A model generated the notes under the pieces. That model ran no database searches and had not been told where the DNA came from. It saw only the letters and a program-made list of their open reading frames with translations. DNA of 36,589 nt from Bradyrhizobium manausense (GTDB taxonomy: Bacteria; Pseudomonadota; Alphaproteobacteria; Rhizobiales; Xanthobacteraceae): assembly GCF_001440035.1 (NCBI RefSeq), contig NZ_LJYG01000052.1, positions 42,157 to 78,745 on the forward strand, read 5' to 3'. Shown piece after piece: positions 26,352 through 34,990 of this stretch. Made by a program: the position numbers and the translations under genes. Each line of letters opens with the position of its first letter. Within the stretch, counting starts at the first letter, position 1.

Positions 26352-27377
26352 ATGAAGAACACGATTGCCAGGCTCGCCGGCGCCTTGCTTGCGCTGACGC
26401 TCACCACCTCGCTTGCCGCAGCGCAAAGCAAAGTCACCGTTGCGGTCGGGGGCGGCGCGTGCCTGTGCTATCTGCCGACGGTGCTTGCCAAGCAGCTTGG
26501 CGAGTACGAGAAGGCCGGCCTCAATGTCGATCTGGTCGACCTCAAGGGCGGCTCGGACGCGCTCAAGGCCGTGCTCGGCGGCAGCGCCGACGTCGTATCC
26601 GGCTATTTCGACCATTGCGTCAACCTGGCCGCCAAGAAGCAGGAGTTGCAGGCCTTCGTGGTCTATGACCGCTATCCCGGCCTCGTGCTGGTGGTGGCGC
26701 CTTCGCATACGGCCGACATCAAGTCGATCAAGGATCTTGCCGGCAAGAAGGTCGGCGTCAGCGCACCCGGCTCCTCGACCGATTTCTTCCTGAAATATCT
26801 CCTGAAGAAGAATGGTCTCGACCCCGCCGGTACCGCCGTCATCGGCGTCGGCCTCGGCGCCACCGCGGTGGCTGCGATGGAGCAGGGGCAAATCGACGCC
26901 GCGGTGATGCTCGATCCCTCCGTCACGGTGCTCAAGGGCAGCCATCCGGACTTGCGTATCCTCAGCGACACCCGGACACAAAAGGACACGCTCGAGACCT
27001 TCGGCGGTGAATATCCGGGTGGCGCGCTATACTCGACGGCGGCCTGGGTCGCTGGCCACGAGAAGGAGGTGCAGGCGCTCACCAACGCGATGCTGTCGAC
27101 GCTCGCCTGGATCCATTCGCACTCTCCCGAGGAGATCATGGCGAAGATGCCGGAGGAGATGGTCGGCAAGAACAAGGACCTCTATCTCGCTGCGCTGAAG
27201 AACACGATCCCGATGTTCTCCGAGACCGGCAAGATGGACCCGAAGGGCGCGGATGCCGTGCTCGCGGTGTTCAGCGTCGGCTCGCCGGAGGTCGCGAACG
27301 CCAAGATCGACGTCAACAAGACATTTACCAACAAGTTCGTCGACCAGGCCAAGAAGACCACGGGGAGCGCCAAATAA
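26352..27377 (+). CDS. NMT1/SsuA-type periplasmic substrate-binding protein
   Basis: A 341-residue exported protein with a signal peptide (cleavage near LAAAQ, residue 26). The mature part reads KVTVAVGGGACLCYLPTVLA then EYEKAGLNVDLVDLKGGSDAL, the opening of NMT1/THI5-like and SsuA-like binding proteins. Later GKKVGVSAPGSSTDFFLKYL and LDPAGTAVIGVGLGATAVAAM follow the same family plan. GGAGGAA precedes the ATG. The ligand pocket wording (GACLCYLP) differs from the common sulfonate or nitrate binders, so the substrate is left open. It completes the importer with the two genes upstream. Confidence 0.9.
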   Translation: MKNTIARLAGALLALTLTTSLAAAQSKVTVAVGGGACLCYLPTVLAKQLGEYEKAGLNVDLVDLKGGSDALKAVLGGSADVVSGYFDHCVNLAAKKQELQAFVVYDRYPGLVLVVAPSHTADIKSIKDLAGKKVGVSAPGSSTDFFLKYLLKKNGLDPAGTAVIGVGLGATAVAAMEQGQIDAAVMLDPSVTVLKGSHPDLRILSDTRTQKDTLETFGGEYPGGALYSTAAWVAGHEKEVQALTNAMLSTLAWIHSHSPEEIMAKMPEEMVGKNKDLYLAALKNTIPMFSETGKMDPKGADAVLAVFSVGSPEVANAKIDVNKTFTNKFVDQAKKTTGSAK

Positions 27378-27406
27378 CTGACGCGAAGTCGTAGTAACAA
27401 GGCGTC

Positions 27407-28111
27407 ATGACGTCATTGGTCATTCATCGCGTCACGACGCTCGACCTTGCCGTGCGGCCGGTCGTCTGGCCGTTCGCGCAGGAACGGCGCGCCGAGATCG
27501 CGGCGCATTTCGCCGAGAAGCAGCGTGAGCGGCCGAAGCTCTGGAACGGCCGTGTCCTGCTCGGGCGCGATGCCGTGTTCGGTGACGGTCATCTTGCCGC
27601 GACCTATTTCGAGACCGATTTCGCCAGTTTCCTCGCCTGGCGCGACTGGGGCTTTCCCGACAAGGCCGTGTTCAACGGCTTTGGCATGGGCGCGCTGCGC
27701 GCCTCGGACGGCGCCTTCATCATGGGCGAGATGGCGCACCACACTGCGAATGCCGGCCGCATCTATTTCCCCTCCGGTACGCCCGACCTCGATGACGTCA
27801 CGGAGGGAGTCCTCGACATTCCCGGCAGTGTCATCCGAGAACTCGGGGAAGAGACCGGGCTGACCACGGCCGACTACTGGGCCGAGCCGGATTGGCACTG
27901 CATCGTCACGGGCCCCTCGATTGCAATGATACAGGTCCTCAACCTTGATGTGCCGGGCGACGTGGCCCGCGCCCGGATCCAGGCCAATCTTGCACGCGAG
28001 ACCGAGCCCGAACTGTCGGCCATTCATCTCGTGCGCGGAATCGGCGATCTCACGCCGGCCATGCCGCGATTTGTCACGGCCTTCGTCGAGCAGCAGTTCG
28101 CCTCGCGCTGA
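27407..28111 (+). CDS. Nudix hydrolase-like protein with atypical box
   Basis: A 234-residue protein. RELGEETGL (about residues 146-154) matches the REUxEExGU half of the Nudix box, which binds metal and cleaves diphosphate-linked substrates. The upstream half is unusual: the glutamate expected 8 residues before the Arg is Leu, with Asp next to it (GVLDIPGSVIREL). The N-terminal region (VWPFAQERRAEIAAHFAEKQ then LWNGRVLLGR) resembles a family of Nudix-like proteins in Rhizobiales. It begins 29 bases after the binding-protein gene without a clear Shine-Dalgarno, so co-transcription is possible. Substrate unknown; it may be catalytically altered. Confidence 0.75.
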   Translation: MTSLVIHRVTTLDLAVRPVVWPFAQERRAEIAAHFAEKQRERPKLWNGRVLLGRDAVFGDGHLAATYFETDFASFLAWRDWGFPDKAVFNGFGMGALRASDGAFIMGEMAHHTANAGRIYFPSGTPDLDDVTEGVLDIPGSVIRELGEETGLTTADYWAEPDWHCIVTGPSIAMIQVLNLDVPGDVARARIQANLARETEPELSAIHLVRGIGDLTPAMPRFVTAFVEQQFASR

Positions 28112-28120
28112 GCGCGAGGC

Positions 28121-28149
28121 TTGACATCGCCGCGCGCAGCCCATGTGAT
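28121..28149 (+). promoter_or_regulatory. Candidate promoter of the Liv-type operon
   Basis: TTGACA (28121-28126) and TGTGAT (28144-28149) are 17 bases apart in the 93-base gap before the binding-protein gene. The -35 box is perfect and the -10 box is moderate. A strong GGGAGG ribosome site follows at 28194-28199. Confidence 0.4.
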
Positions 28150-28204
28150 GGGCAAAAAGCAAAAGCAACAAGAATACGACGCATAATCGTCCAGGGAGGT
28201 TTAG

Positions 28205-29527
28205 ATGCGCCTGCGCATGGCTGCCCGCTTGGTACGTGGGCTGTTGATCGCGATTGCGACGATGGGCCTGACGGCTTCGGCCAAGGCTGAAGACAAGGCT
28301 CAGGACAAGAAAATCAAGATCGGCGTGATTTTCGACCTGACCGGCCCGCTCGCGGGCGGCGGCTCTGAGCTCGAATATCTCGGTACCAAGATCATCCTCG
28401 ACCATTTCACCAAGACCGGCGTCGAGGGCTACAAGGTCGAGGCCGTTTACGCCGACGCACAGAGCAAGCCCGACGTCGCCATCAACGAATCCGTCCGCCT
28501 GCTCGAGCAGGAGAAGGTCGACATGGTGCTCGGCTTCTTCTCGTCGGCGCAATGCGTGCCGGTGGCCGCCCGCGTCGAGCAGCTCAAGAAGTTCATGTGG
28601 ATGACGACCTGCATCTCGTCTGCCGTGTTCGCTGACAAGAACTACAAATACGTCTTCCGTCCGCAGGCCAGCGGCGATCAGTTCGGCGCGATGACGATGG
28701 ATTTCATTGCGCAGAACGCTCAGGCGAAGTTGGGCAAGGAGCCGAAGGACCTCCGCGTCGCCATCATCCACGAGGATGGCTCCTATGGCGTCGACGTCGC
28801 CAAGGGCAATGAGGCCGGCGCCAGGAAGGCCGGTTTCAACATCGTGCTGAAGGAGGGCTATTCGGCCACCGCGCCGGATCTCTCCGCGCTGGTGACCAAG
28901 CTCAAGCGTGCCAAGCCTGACGTCATTTTCCACACCGGCTACAACCCTGATATCACGCTGCTGTTGCGGCAAGCACGCGAGCAGGGGCTGAAGTTCGCAG
29001 CGCTCGTCGGCCACGGCGCGGGCTACGGCGTCTACGAAAAGCTCAAGGAGGGGATGGGCGCTGACGCGAGCTACGTCTTCAACGCCGATCCGATCTCGAT
29101 CTGGCTCGCCAACCAGAAGACCATGGATCCGAAGCTTGCCCCCGTCATCAAGATGGTCGGCGAGGAGTTCGACAAGATCAAGCCCGGCGTCGCTATCCGC
29201 TCGGCTCATGTCGGCATCGGCGCGTCCAACACCTACGTCTTCATGGATGACGTGCTGCCGCGCGCGATCAAGAAGTATGGCGGGGTTGATCCGGAGGCGT
29301 TGCGCAAGGCTGCGCTGGATACCGATATCCCCGAGGGCGGCACCATGCTCGGCTTCGGCGTCAAGTTCTTCGGTGAGGGCACGCCAATGGCAGGGCAGAA
29401 CGAGCGCTCGTTCCCCGTCGTGATCCAGTATATCGACGACAAGTCCTGGGTGGTGTGGCCCAAGAGTCAGGCGCAGCGCGAAGCCGTGTTGCCGCTGCCG
29501 AAGGGCACCACCTACAGCAACCAGTAG
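28205..29527 (+). CDS. Branched-chain amino acid-type ABC substrate-binding protein
   Basis: A 440-residue periplasmic protein of the Peripla_BP_6 (LivJ/AmiC-like) type. The signal peptide is cleaved near AKA (residue 28). The mature domain starts IKIGVIFDLTGPLAGGGSE and continues with VLGFFSSAQCVPVAARVEQLK and RVAIIHEDGSYGVDVAKGN, the standard two-lobed plan. GGGAGG precedes the ATG. It heads a five-gene importer (binding protein, ATPases, permeases). The family binds amino acids, amides, urea or aromatic acids, so the Liv name does not fix the ligand. Confidence 0.93.
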   Translation: MRLRMAARLVRGLLIAIATMGLTASAKAEDKAQDKKIKIGVIFDLTGPLAGGGSELEYLGTKIILDHFTKTGVEGYKVEAVYADAQSKPDVAINESVRLLEQEKVDMVLGFFSSAQCVPVAARVEQLKKFMWMTTCISSAVFADKNYKYVFRPQASGDQFGAMTMDFIAQNAQAKLGKEPKDLRVAIIHEDGSYGVDVAKGNEAGARKAGFNIVLKEGYSATAPDLSALVTKLKRAKPDVIFHTGYNPDITLLLRQAREQGLKFAALVGHGAGYGVYEKLKEGMGADASYVFNADPISIWLANQKTMDPKLAPVIKMVGEEFDKIKPGVAIRSAHVGIGASNTYVFMDDVLPRAIKKYGGVDPEALRKAALDTDIPEGGTMLGFGVKFFGEGTPMAGQNERSFPVVIQYIDDKSWVVWPKSQAQREAVLPLPKGTTYSNQ

Positions 29528-29542
29528 CGGCGGAGCAGGGCG

Positions 29543-30313
29543 GTGCTGGAAGTGAACGGATTGGTGAAGCGGTTCGGCGGCTTCACCGCCGTCAACAACG
29601 TGTCGTTCAGGGTCGGGCATGGCGAGATTGTCGGCCTGATCGGCCCCAACGGCTCAGGCAAGAGCACGATCTTCAACATGCTCTCAGGGACGCTTTCGCC
29701 GAGCGCCGGATCAATCCGGTTCGATGGCTCGGAGATCGCAGGCCTCGCGCCGCACCGGATCATCAACCGCGGCATCGGTCGCACCTTCCAGATCCCGCGG
29801 CCGTTCCGTCGCCTCTCCATTTTCGAGAACGTCGCCCTTGCCGGCTTCTATGGCCAGGGTCGCCATAGCCGCGCCAAGGCCGAGGAGGCGGCCGAGCGCT
29901 CGCTTGGGATGGTAGGATTGCCGACCGATCGCCAGGCCAGCGTCGACGGCCTCGGCGCGGCCGGTTTGAAGAAGCTCGAGCTTGCGAAAGCACTCGCCAC
30001 CGCGCCAAAGCTTCTGCTTGCCGACGAGAGCCTCGGCGGTCTCGACGAGACCGAGATGGACCAGGCGGCGGACATGCTGCGCAACATCCGCGACGAGCTC
30101 GGCATCACCATCATCTGGGTCGAGCACATCATGGGCGTGTTGATGCGCGTCGTCGACCGCGTCATGGTGCTCGATCACGGCGAAAAAATCTCGGAAGGGC
30201 TGCCGAGCGCGGTTGCCGGCGACCCCCGCGTCGTCGAGGTCTATCTCGGCACTGATGCCGAGACCACCCAGGCAGCGGCCGCCGAAGCCCGCCGTGGCGC
30301 GGGAGGCCAATGA
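29543..30313 (+). CDS. Liv-type ABC ATP-binding protein (LivG-like) with altered signature
   Basis: A 256-residue ATPase. Walker A is GPNGSGKS (34-41), and the LivG-like segment GIGRTFQIPRPFRRLSIFENV is present. The usual signature (LSGGQ or, in LivG, PYGQQRRLEIARAL) is replaced by GLGAAGLKKLELAKALAT, and Walker B ends LLLADESLGGLDE, with Ser in place of the usual Pro. The C-terminus has the LivG-type WVEHIMGVLMRVVDRVMVLDHGE. GTG start; the next gene overlaps by 4 bases. It probably still pairs with LivF, but the changed signature could make it a degenerate site. Confidence 0.88.
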   Translation: MLEVNGLVKRFGGFTAVNNVSFRVGHGEIVGLIGPNGSGKSTIFNMLSGTLSPSAGSIRFDGSEIAGLAPHRIINRGIGRTFQIPRPFRRLSIFENVALAGFYGQGRHSRAKAEEAAERSLGMVGLPTDRQASVDGLGAAGLKKLELAKALATAPKLLLADESLGGLDETEMDQAADMLRNIRDELGITIIWVEHIMGVLMRVVDRVMVLDHGEKISEGLPSAVAGDPRVVEVYLGTDAETTQAAAAEARRGAGGQ

Positions 30314-31017
30314 TGCTGGAGCTGCGTGGCGTCAACGCCGGCTATGGCACTTTCCAGGCGCTGTTCGACGTCGATCTCGACGTCAAGGCTGGTGAGGCCG
30401 TCGGAGTCATAGGTCCCAATGGCGCCGGCAAGACCACCTTGATGCGTGTCATCTCCGGCCTGATCCGACCTTCGCGCGGATCGATCGCGATGGAGGGCGT
30501 CGACGTTCTTGCTACGCCGGCGCACCAGATCGTCAGCCTTGGCATTGCGCATGTGCCGGAAAACCGGCGGCTGTTTCCGCAGCTCTCGGTCGACGACAAT
30601 CTCAAGATGGGTGCCTTCATGAAGGAGGCGCGCGGTCGTTATGCCGAGCGGCTGGAGGTCGTGTTCGACCTGTTTCCCCGGCTGAAGGAACGCCGCCATC
30701 AGATGGCCGGCACCATGTCGGGCGGTGAGCAGCAGATGTGCGCGATCGGCCGTGCGCTGATGTCCAACCCAAAACTTCTGCTTCTCGACGAGCCGTCCGC
30801 CGGGCTGGCGCCGGTCGTGGTGCAGCAGGTGTTCGAGCTGGTGAAGCGGATCCGGGCCAGCGGGCTGACGGTGCTGATCGTCGAGCAGAACGTGCAGCAG
30901 GTGCTGCGTGTGGTCGATCGTGCTTATCTGATCGAGGCCGGCACGATTCGCAGCTCAGGCACTTCAGCCGAGATGCTGGCGAGCGACACGGTCAAGGAAG
31001 CGTATCTGGGGGTATGA
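30310..31017 (+). CDS. Liv-type ABC ATP-binding protein (LivF-like)
   Basis: A 235-residue ATPase with Walker A GPNGAGKT (35-42), LivF-type VPENRRLFPQLSVDDNLKMGAF, signature MSGGEQQMCAIGRAL, Walker B LLLDEPSAGLAP and H-loop LIVEQNVQQ. All catalytic motifs are intact, in contrast to its LivG-like neighbour. Start at 30310, overlapping the upstream stop by 4 bases; a second ATG follows at once (30313). It is followed after 7 bases by the first permease gene. Confidence 0.94.
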   Translation: MMLELRGVNAGYGTFQALFDVDLDVKAGEAVGVIGPNGAGKTTLMRVISGLIRPSRGSIAMEGVDVLATPAHQIVSLGIAHVPENRRLFPQLSVDDNLKMGAFMKEARGRYAERLEVVFDLFPRLKERRHQMAGTMSGGEQQMCAIGRALMSNPKLLLLDEPSAGLAPVVVQQVFELVKRIRASGLTVLIVEQNVQQVLRVVDRAYLIEAGTIRSSGTSAEMLASDTVKEAYLGV

Positions 31018-31024
31018 GGCGCAT

Positions 31025-31906
31025 ATGCAGGCGGTCCTGGACATTTTCGACATCTATCTGCTGGAAGCGGTGATCAACGGCATCCTGCTTGGCGGCGTGC
31101 TGGCGCTGCTTGCGCTCGGGCTCAACCTGATCTTCGGCGTCATCGACGTCACCTGGATCTGCTACGCCGAACTGGTGATGATCGGCATGTACGCCATGTA
31201 TTTCATGGTCCAGTATTACGGCTTCAGCTATTTCATCGCGGCGCCCCTGACCATCCTGCTTGTCGCGATCCTCGGTGCACTCTTGCATTACCTCGTGATC
31301 GCGCCGCTGCTCACAGCGCCGCCGATCAACCAGCTGCTTGCGACCGGTGGGGTGCTGTTCGTGCTGCAGAGCTTTGCCACTGTCGCTTTCGGCATCGACT
31401 TCCGCAACCTCGGCATCCGCCTGCCGGTGCTCGCCTTCGGCGACATGAATTTCAGTTACGCGCGCCTCCTCTCGTTCCTGGCGGCGCTGGTCGGCATGGT
31501 CGCGGTGTATCTGTTCATGACCCGCACCTTCACCGGCACCGCGATCCGCGCCATCTCGCAGGACCGGCAGATCATGGCGCTGATGGGCGTCGATACCAAA
31601 CGCATCTATCTCATTACCTCCGCGATCGGCGGCGGGCTGGCCGGGCTCGCCGCCTGCCTGCTGGTGCTGCAATATGACGTGCACCCCTTCGTCGGTCTCT
31701 CGTTCGGGCCGATCACCTTCCTGATCTGCGTGCTCGGCGGTCTCGGCAATTTCATCGGCGGCTTCATCGCCGCCTTCGTGTTCGCCGAGATCATTTCGCT
31801 CGGCGGCCTGTTCTCCGATCTCGAATGGGGCTACGTGCTCGCCTTTGCCTTCTTCATTGTCATGATGTTCATCCGGCCCGCGGGCCTGCTCGCGAGGCGG
31901 CGATGA
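31025..31906 (+). CDS. Liv-type ABC permease (LivH-like)
   Basis: A 293-residue membrane protein with about eight helices. It opens with AVINGILLGGVLALLALGLNLIFGVI, the LivH hallmark. AIRAISQDRQIMALMGVDTKRIYLI is the cytoplasmic coupling loop, and FLICVLGGLGNFIGGFIAAFVF lies near the end. The stop overlaps the second permease start by 4 bases. Together with LivM it forms the membrane channel of the importer. Confidence 0.94.
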   Translation: MQAVLDIFDIYLLEAVINGILLGGVLALLALGLNLIFGVIDVTWICYAELVMIGMYAMYFMVQYYGFSYFIAAPLTILLVAILGALLHYLVIAPLLTAPPINQLLATGGVLFVLQSFATVAFGIDFRNLGIRLPVLAFGDMNFSYARLLSFLAALVGMVAVYLFMTRTFTGTAIRAISQDRQIMALMGVDTKRIYLITSAIGGGLAGLAACLLVLQYDVHPFVGLSFGPITFLICVLGGLGNFIGGFIAAFVFAEIISLGGLFSDLEWGYVLAFAFFIVMMFIRPAGLLARRR

Positions 31907-32922
31907 CGGGGCAGGGACGGCTTGCGGCATGGGGGATCGGATTGGCGGCGCTGGTCGCGCTGCCCTTCGTCTATCGCGATCCCTATCATCTGCACATCCT
32001 GGTGCTGATCCTGATCTGGTCGTTCGCCTACACATCATGGTCGATGATGGGGCGGTTCGGCCTAGTCTCGCTCGGGCACGGCGGCTTCATGGGCATCGGC
32101 GCCTATGTCACCGCGCTGCTGTGGAATCACCTCGGCCTGTCGCCTTGGATCGGCATTCCGGTCAGCATGGTCGCAGCCGGCACGCTGGCGCTGATTGTCG
32201 GCTATCCCTGCTTCCGCTTTCGCATCACCGGGCACTATTTCGTGCTGGTGACGCTGGCGCTGTCAGGCATCGTGCTTCAGGTCATCACGGCGACGCGCGA
32301 TTACACCGGCGGCTCGCTCGGCTACACGCCGAACCGGGCGTCCGGCAACAAGCTGCTGGCGCTGCAATTCGACGACAAGACCAGCTGGTATCTGATCGCG
32401 CTTGCGGTCTGGCTTATCGGCATCGTCGTCTGGCATTTGATCGATCGCAGCATGAGCCGCTATGCGCTGGAGGCGATCTCGGAGGACGAGGACGCCGCGG
32501 CCGCCGCTGGCGTCAATGTCACCGCGGAGAAACTGAAGATCACGATGATCAGCGCCTTGATGACCGCGCTCGCCGGCGCGATCTATTGCCAGTACCAGAT
32601 GTTCATCACGCCCGACACGGTCAGCGGCATCGCAGTGTCGTTGCAGATGGTGTTCGCGGCCATTGTCGGCGGCCTGTTCGTGTCGCTTGGCCCCACCGTG
32701 GGTGCTGTCATCACCATCCTGCTCGCGGAAACCTTGCGGATCGGCTTCGGCACCAAGGCGGTCGGCTGGGACAATCTCGTCTACGGCGTGCTGCTGGTGC
32801 TTTTCATCATATTTCTTCCCAAGGGCATCCTTGGTAGCCTGCTCGATCGATTGAAGCCGCAACGCAAGGTGCCCCGCGCTCATGAGCAAAAAGCCGTCCA
32901 AATCGCTCGCCCAGGAACTTGA
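31903..32922 (+). CDS. Liv-type ABC permease (LivM-like)
   Basis: A 339-residue membrane protein with about nine helices. Family wording includes MMGRFGLVSLGHGGFMGIGAYV and the coupling loop ALEAISEDEDAAAAAGVNVTAEKLKITM, split here for length: it starts at RYALEAISEDEDAAAAAGVN. The start at 31903 overlaps the LivH stop (ATGA). The C-terminal tail after LLDRLKPQRKV extends 41 bases into the polyphosphate kinase gene in a different frame, a notably long overlap. Confidence 0.93.
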   Translation: MTGQGRLAAWGIGLAALVALPFVYRDPYHLHILVLILIWSFAYTSWSMMGRFGLVSLGHGGFMGIGAYVTALLWNHLGLSPWIGIPVSMVAAGTLALIVGYPCFRFRITGHYFVLVTLALSGIVLQVITATRDYTGGSLGYTPNRASGNKLLALQFDDKTSWYLIALAVWLIGIVVWHLIDRSMSRYALEAISEDEDAAAAAGVNVTAEKLKITMISALMTALAGAIYCQYQMFITPDTVSGIAVSLQMVFAAIVGGLFVSLGPTVGAVITILLAETLRIGFGTKAVGWDNLVYGVLLVLFIIFLPKGILGSLLDRLKPQRKVPRAHEQKAVQIARPGT

Positions 32923-33811
32923 CCGCTACATCACGCCATTCCGCCATGACGGGTCCGGCAAGTTTCACCTGAAGGACTACAAGACCAACGAGAAGGGCGA
33001 TCTGGACAAGGATAAGGCTCAGGAGATTCTCGATGCCAACAAGAAGCGTCTCGTCGAATTCCAGGAGAAGCTCTACGCCCAGGACCGCTGGTCGGTGCTG
33101 ATCGTGTTCCAGGCCATGGATGCCGGCGGCAAGGACAGTGCGATCAAGGCGATCTTCGAGGGCATCAATCCGCAGGGTTGCGAGGTCTCCGCCTTCAAGG
33201 CGCCGAGCAGCAAGGAGCTGGACCATGATTTCCTCTGGCGTCACGTGGTCGCGTTGCCGGAGCGTGGCCATATCGGCATCTTCAACCGCTCCCATTACGA
33301 GGAATGCCTGGTGACGCGCGTGCACCCGGAGCTCCTCGCCAAGGAAAAGCTGCCGCAGCGGCTCGTCACCAAGAACATCTGGAGGGAGCGGTTCGAGGAC
33401 ATCGCCGCCTGGGAGCGCTACCTGATGCGCAACGGCACCGTGGTGCTGAAATTCTTCCTCAACGTTTCCAAGGAGGAGCAGCGCAAGCGCTTTCTCGACC
33501 GGTTGGAAGAGCCGGGCAAGCAGTGGAAATTCTCGATGGACGACATCAAGGAGCGCGCGCTGTGGCCGCGCTACCAGGCGGTCTATCAGGACATCGTGCG
33601 CCACACCGCAATGCCGCATGCGCCCTGGTATGTCGTGCCCGCCGACCACAAATGGTTCGCCCGCGTTGTGATAGGCTCCGTGATCGTGGCTGAGCTTGAA
33701 AAGCTGGACCTGCGCTTCCCCCGTGCCGACAAGGCTTCGCTGCGCGAGTTTGCCGAGGTCCGCAAGGCGCTGGAGAGCGAGGGCAAGGGAGGAAGGAAGC
33801 GCAAAAAGTGA
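32882..33811 (+). CDS. Polyphosphate kinase 2 family protein, class III-like
   Basis: PPK2 enzymes use polyphosphate to phosphorylate nucleotides. The 309-residue protein has the P-loop AMDAGGKDSAI (Walker A about 79-85), INPQGCEVSAFKAPS, DHDFLWRHVVALPERGHIGI and the Walker B-like FNRSHYEECLV (134-144). This wording matches class III PPK2, which can act on AMP as well as ADP; that is family knowledge, not shown here. The start at 32882 lies inside the last codons of the LivM gene, and the stop overlaps the patatin gene by 4 bases. Translation is therefore probably coupled to the importer, linking it to cellular polyphosphate or energy state, which is inference. Confidence 0.92.
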   Translation: MSKKPSKSLAQELDRYITPFRHDGSGKFHLKDYKTNEKGDLDKDKAQEILDANKKRLVEFQEKLYAQDRWSVLIVFQAMDAGGKDSAIKAIFEGINPQGCEVSAFKAPSSKELDHDFLWRHVVALPERGHIGIFNRSHYEECLVTRVHPELLAKEKLPQRLVTKNIWRERFEDIAAWERYLMRNGTVVLKFFLNVSKEEQRKRFLDRLEEPGKQWKFSMDDIKERALWPRYQAVYQDIVRHTAMPHAPWYVVPADHKWFARVVIGSVIVAELEKLDLRFPRADKASLREFAEVRKALESEGKGGRKRKK

Positions 33812-34845
33812 CCGCTCCCGAGGCCAGGAACCAGAAGAACGTCAACTTCGCGCTGCAGGGCGGCGGCGCGCACGGCGCCTTCGTCTGGGGCGTGCTCGAC
33901 CAGGTGCTCGAGGACGGCAGGCTCGCGATCGAGGCGATCAGCGCCACAAGCGCGGGCGCGATGAACGCGGTGGCGCTCGCCTCGGGCATGGCCATCGGCG
34001 GAGCCGAGGCGGCGCGGCAGAACCTGCATGCGTTCTGGTACGAGGTCTCGCGGATGGACCAGCTCTATGACCTGTTTTCACCCGTCAACCAGGTGATCCA
34101 GGCCCTCAAGCTGCCGCCGGAATATCACCCCGTCCACGCCTTCATCCATACGCTGACGCACACGGTGCCACCGAACCTGCTCAACCCGTTCCACTTCAAT
34201 CCGCTCCGGTCCCTGCTGCAACGCGTGATCGATTTCGACCGGCTCAATTCGTCGCCGGACGCACCGCAGCTCTTTCTCAACGCCACCAATGTTAGAACCG
34301 GCAAGATCAAGGTGTTCCAGACGCCGCTGCTCAGCGCAGAGACCGTGCTCGCGTCGGCCTGCCTGCCGCCCTATTTCCAGGCGGTCGAGATCGACGGCGA
34401 GCATTATTGGGACGGCGGCTATCTCGGCAATCCCGCGATCTTTCCGCTGATCTATCGCAAGGGCAGTCACGACGTCATCATCGTGCAGGTGACCGCGATC
34501 CGGCGTGACGAGCTTCCGGCAAGCGCCGCCGACGTCCTGCATCGCATCAACGAGATCAGCTTCAATTCGTCACTGATGCGCGAGATGCGCGCGATTGCCT
34601 TCGCGACCCGGCTCATCGACAACGGCGAACTCGATCCCAACACGCACAGCCGCATGTTCATGCACTGGATCGGAAACGACCAGCTGATGTCGCAGCTCGG
34701 AACGGCGACGCAGTTCCATCCCGAATGGAGCCTGTTGTGTCGTCTGCGCGATGAGGGCCGCGAGGCCGCGCGAAGCTGGCTGACACAAAACTTCGACCGG
34801 ATCGGTCGTTCGTCTACGGTCGATTTGACCGACATGTTTCTCTGA
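33808..34845 (+). CDS. Patatin-like phospholipase/acylhydrolase
   Basis: A 345-residue serine acylhydrolase of the patatin fold. The oxyanion loop is LQGGGAHGAF (about 16-25). The nucleophile elbow is SATSAGAMN with Ser48, where the first Gly of the usual G-x-S-x-G is Ala. The catalytic Asp lies in DGGYLGNP (about 202). It would cleave acyl esters of phospholipids or polyhydroxyalkanoate-like substrates; related patatin proteins act as PHB depolymerases in some rhizobia (from memory). It uses a GTG start overlapping the polyphosphate kinase stop (GTGA). No signal peptide, so it is probably cytosolic. Confidence 0.9.
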   Translation: MTAPEARNQKNVNFALQGGGAHGAFVWGVLDQVLEDGRLAIEAISATSAGAMNAVALASGMAIGGAEAARQNLHAFWYEVSRMDQLYDLFSPVNQVIQALKLPPEYHPVHAFIHTLTHTVPPNLLNPFHFNPLRSLLQRVIDFDRLNSSPDAPQLFLNATNVRTGKIKVFQTPLLSAETVLASACLPPYFQAVEIDGEHYWDGGYLGNPAIFPLIYRKGSHDVIIVQVTAIRRDELPASAADVLHRINEISFNSSLMREMRAIAFATRLIDNGELDPNTHSRMFMHWIGNDQLMSQLGTATQFHPEWSLLCRLRDEGREAARSWLTQNFDRIGRSSTVDLTDMFL

Positions 34846-34990
34846 TCTTCGAAAACAACCCCATGCACAGTAGCCGATGATAACGGAATCAATGGCTTTC
34901 CGGCGAATGTGCTCGATATTCGGATTTTGAGAAGGATTGCTTGATCCGTCGGGCAAAACAGGGGCATAATGTCACCATCGCGACGGCTGT
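34846..34990. other. Gap after the patatin gene
   Basis: No gene or clear terminator for the liv-ppk2-patatin transcript is visible here. The stretch has a lower GC content than the surrounding genes and contains the candidate promoter at 34941-34970. Confidence 0.5.
34941..34970 (+). promoter_or_regulatory. Candidate promoter facing the palindromic repeat
   Basis: TTGATC (34941-34946) and CATAAT (34965-34970) with 18-base spacing. A transcript would start near 34977, run through the cloverleaf-like repeat at 34991 and on to the transposase gene. Confidence 0.35.

Noticed and set aside
27413..29620. 735-codon minus-strand frame opposite the Nudix and Liv binding-protein genes
   Set aside because: Spans two convincing plus-strand genes and their gap; composition is typical of antisense frames. 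Its length is notable but no motif supports it.
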